A stretch of DNA of 6,049 nucleotides. It comes from Chloracidobacterium sp. UBA7659. Lineage in GTDB: Bacteria; Acidobacteriota; Blastocatellia; Pyrinomonadales; Pyrinomonadaceae. The notes beneath the pieces were generated by a model that did not search any database, was not told the DNA's origin, and saw only the letters and a program-made list of their open reading frames with translations. The stretch's first letter is position 1. Each line of letters starts with the position of its first letter. Location: assembly GCA_002483395.1 (NCBI GenBank), contig DLHV01000049.1, forward strand, positions 573 through 6,621. The letters are read 5' to 3'. This document shows positions 5,998 to 6,049 of the stretch, one piece after another. The translations under genes and the position numbers were made by a program.

Positions 5998-6049
5998 GGC
6001 TTAATCTTCATAAAATTGTCATGCCGAATGAATATCGCTAAATTGGAAA

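Larger units (their letters stand above)
4410..6030 (+). repeat. Tandem gene unit 2 (element, gene, terminator)
   Basis: About 1620 bp, longer than unit 1 mainly because of the longer protein tail. The spacer after its terminator still aligns with the one after paralogue 1 as far as AATATCGC at 6031-6038, where unit 1 runs into the second 56-bp element. Beyond that the few remaining bases do not match the element. Confidence 0.7.

Overview
The window looks like chromosomal DNA of a Gram-negative-type bacterium with moderate GC content. It carries a membrane sensor kinase, a secreted penicillin-binding-type protein and two exported helical-repeat proteins with textbook signal peptides and GGAGG ribosome sites. 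The style (short exported TPR-like proteins with Pro/Ala/Thr/Lys-rich tails, Lys-rich linkers) suggests Acidobacteriota, perhaps Blastocatellia/Pyrinomonadaceae. That is an impression from sequence style, not a demonstrated assignment. I saw no tRNA, rRNA, CRISPR array, transposase or phage gene.

Layout. (1) Positions 1-877, minus strand: the first 292 residues of a sensor histidine kinase, cut by the window edge just after its H-box. (2) 878-1056: a divergent intergenic region with a perfect 17-bp inverted repeat, a possible promoter for the rightward gene, and an open minus-strand frame that may or may not be a small gene. (3) 1057-2724, plus strand: an exported protein with a long Lys/Arg-rich linker followed by a penicillin-binding transpeptidase domain with SxxK, SxN and KTG motifs, ending at a hairpin terminator near 2759-2810. 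(4) 2868-6030: two tandem units of about 1.5-1.6 kb. Each has an identical 56-bp upstream element, a leader of roughly 140 nt, a GGAGG site, an exported TPR-like protein of unknown function (423 and 448 residues) and a hairpin terminator.

How the parts relate. The kinase and the transpeptidase diverge from a shared control region, so the inverted repeat there could bind a regulator of one or both; this is inference. The tandem pair is a clear gene duplication. The proteins keep their signal peptides, two mature cysteines and a 16-residue motif before the tail, but have otherwise drifted to about half identity by eye. By contrast the 56-bp element upstream of each is identical base for base, the most striking feature in the window. 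All the rightward genes act outside the cytoplasm, so the cell envelope is a common theme, but nothing here proves that they work together.
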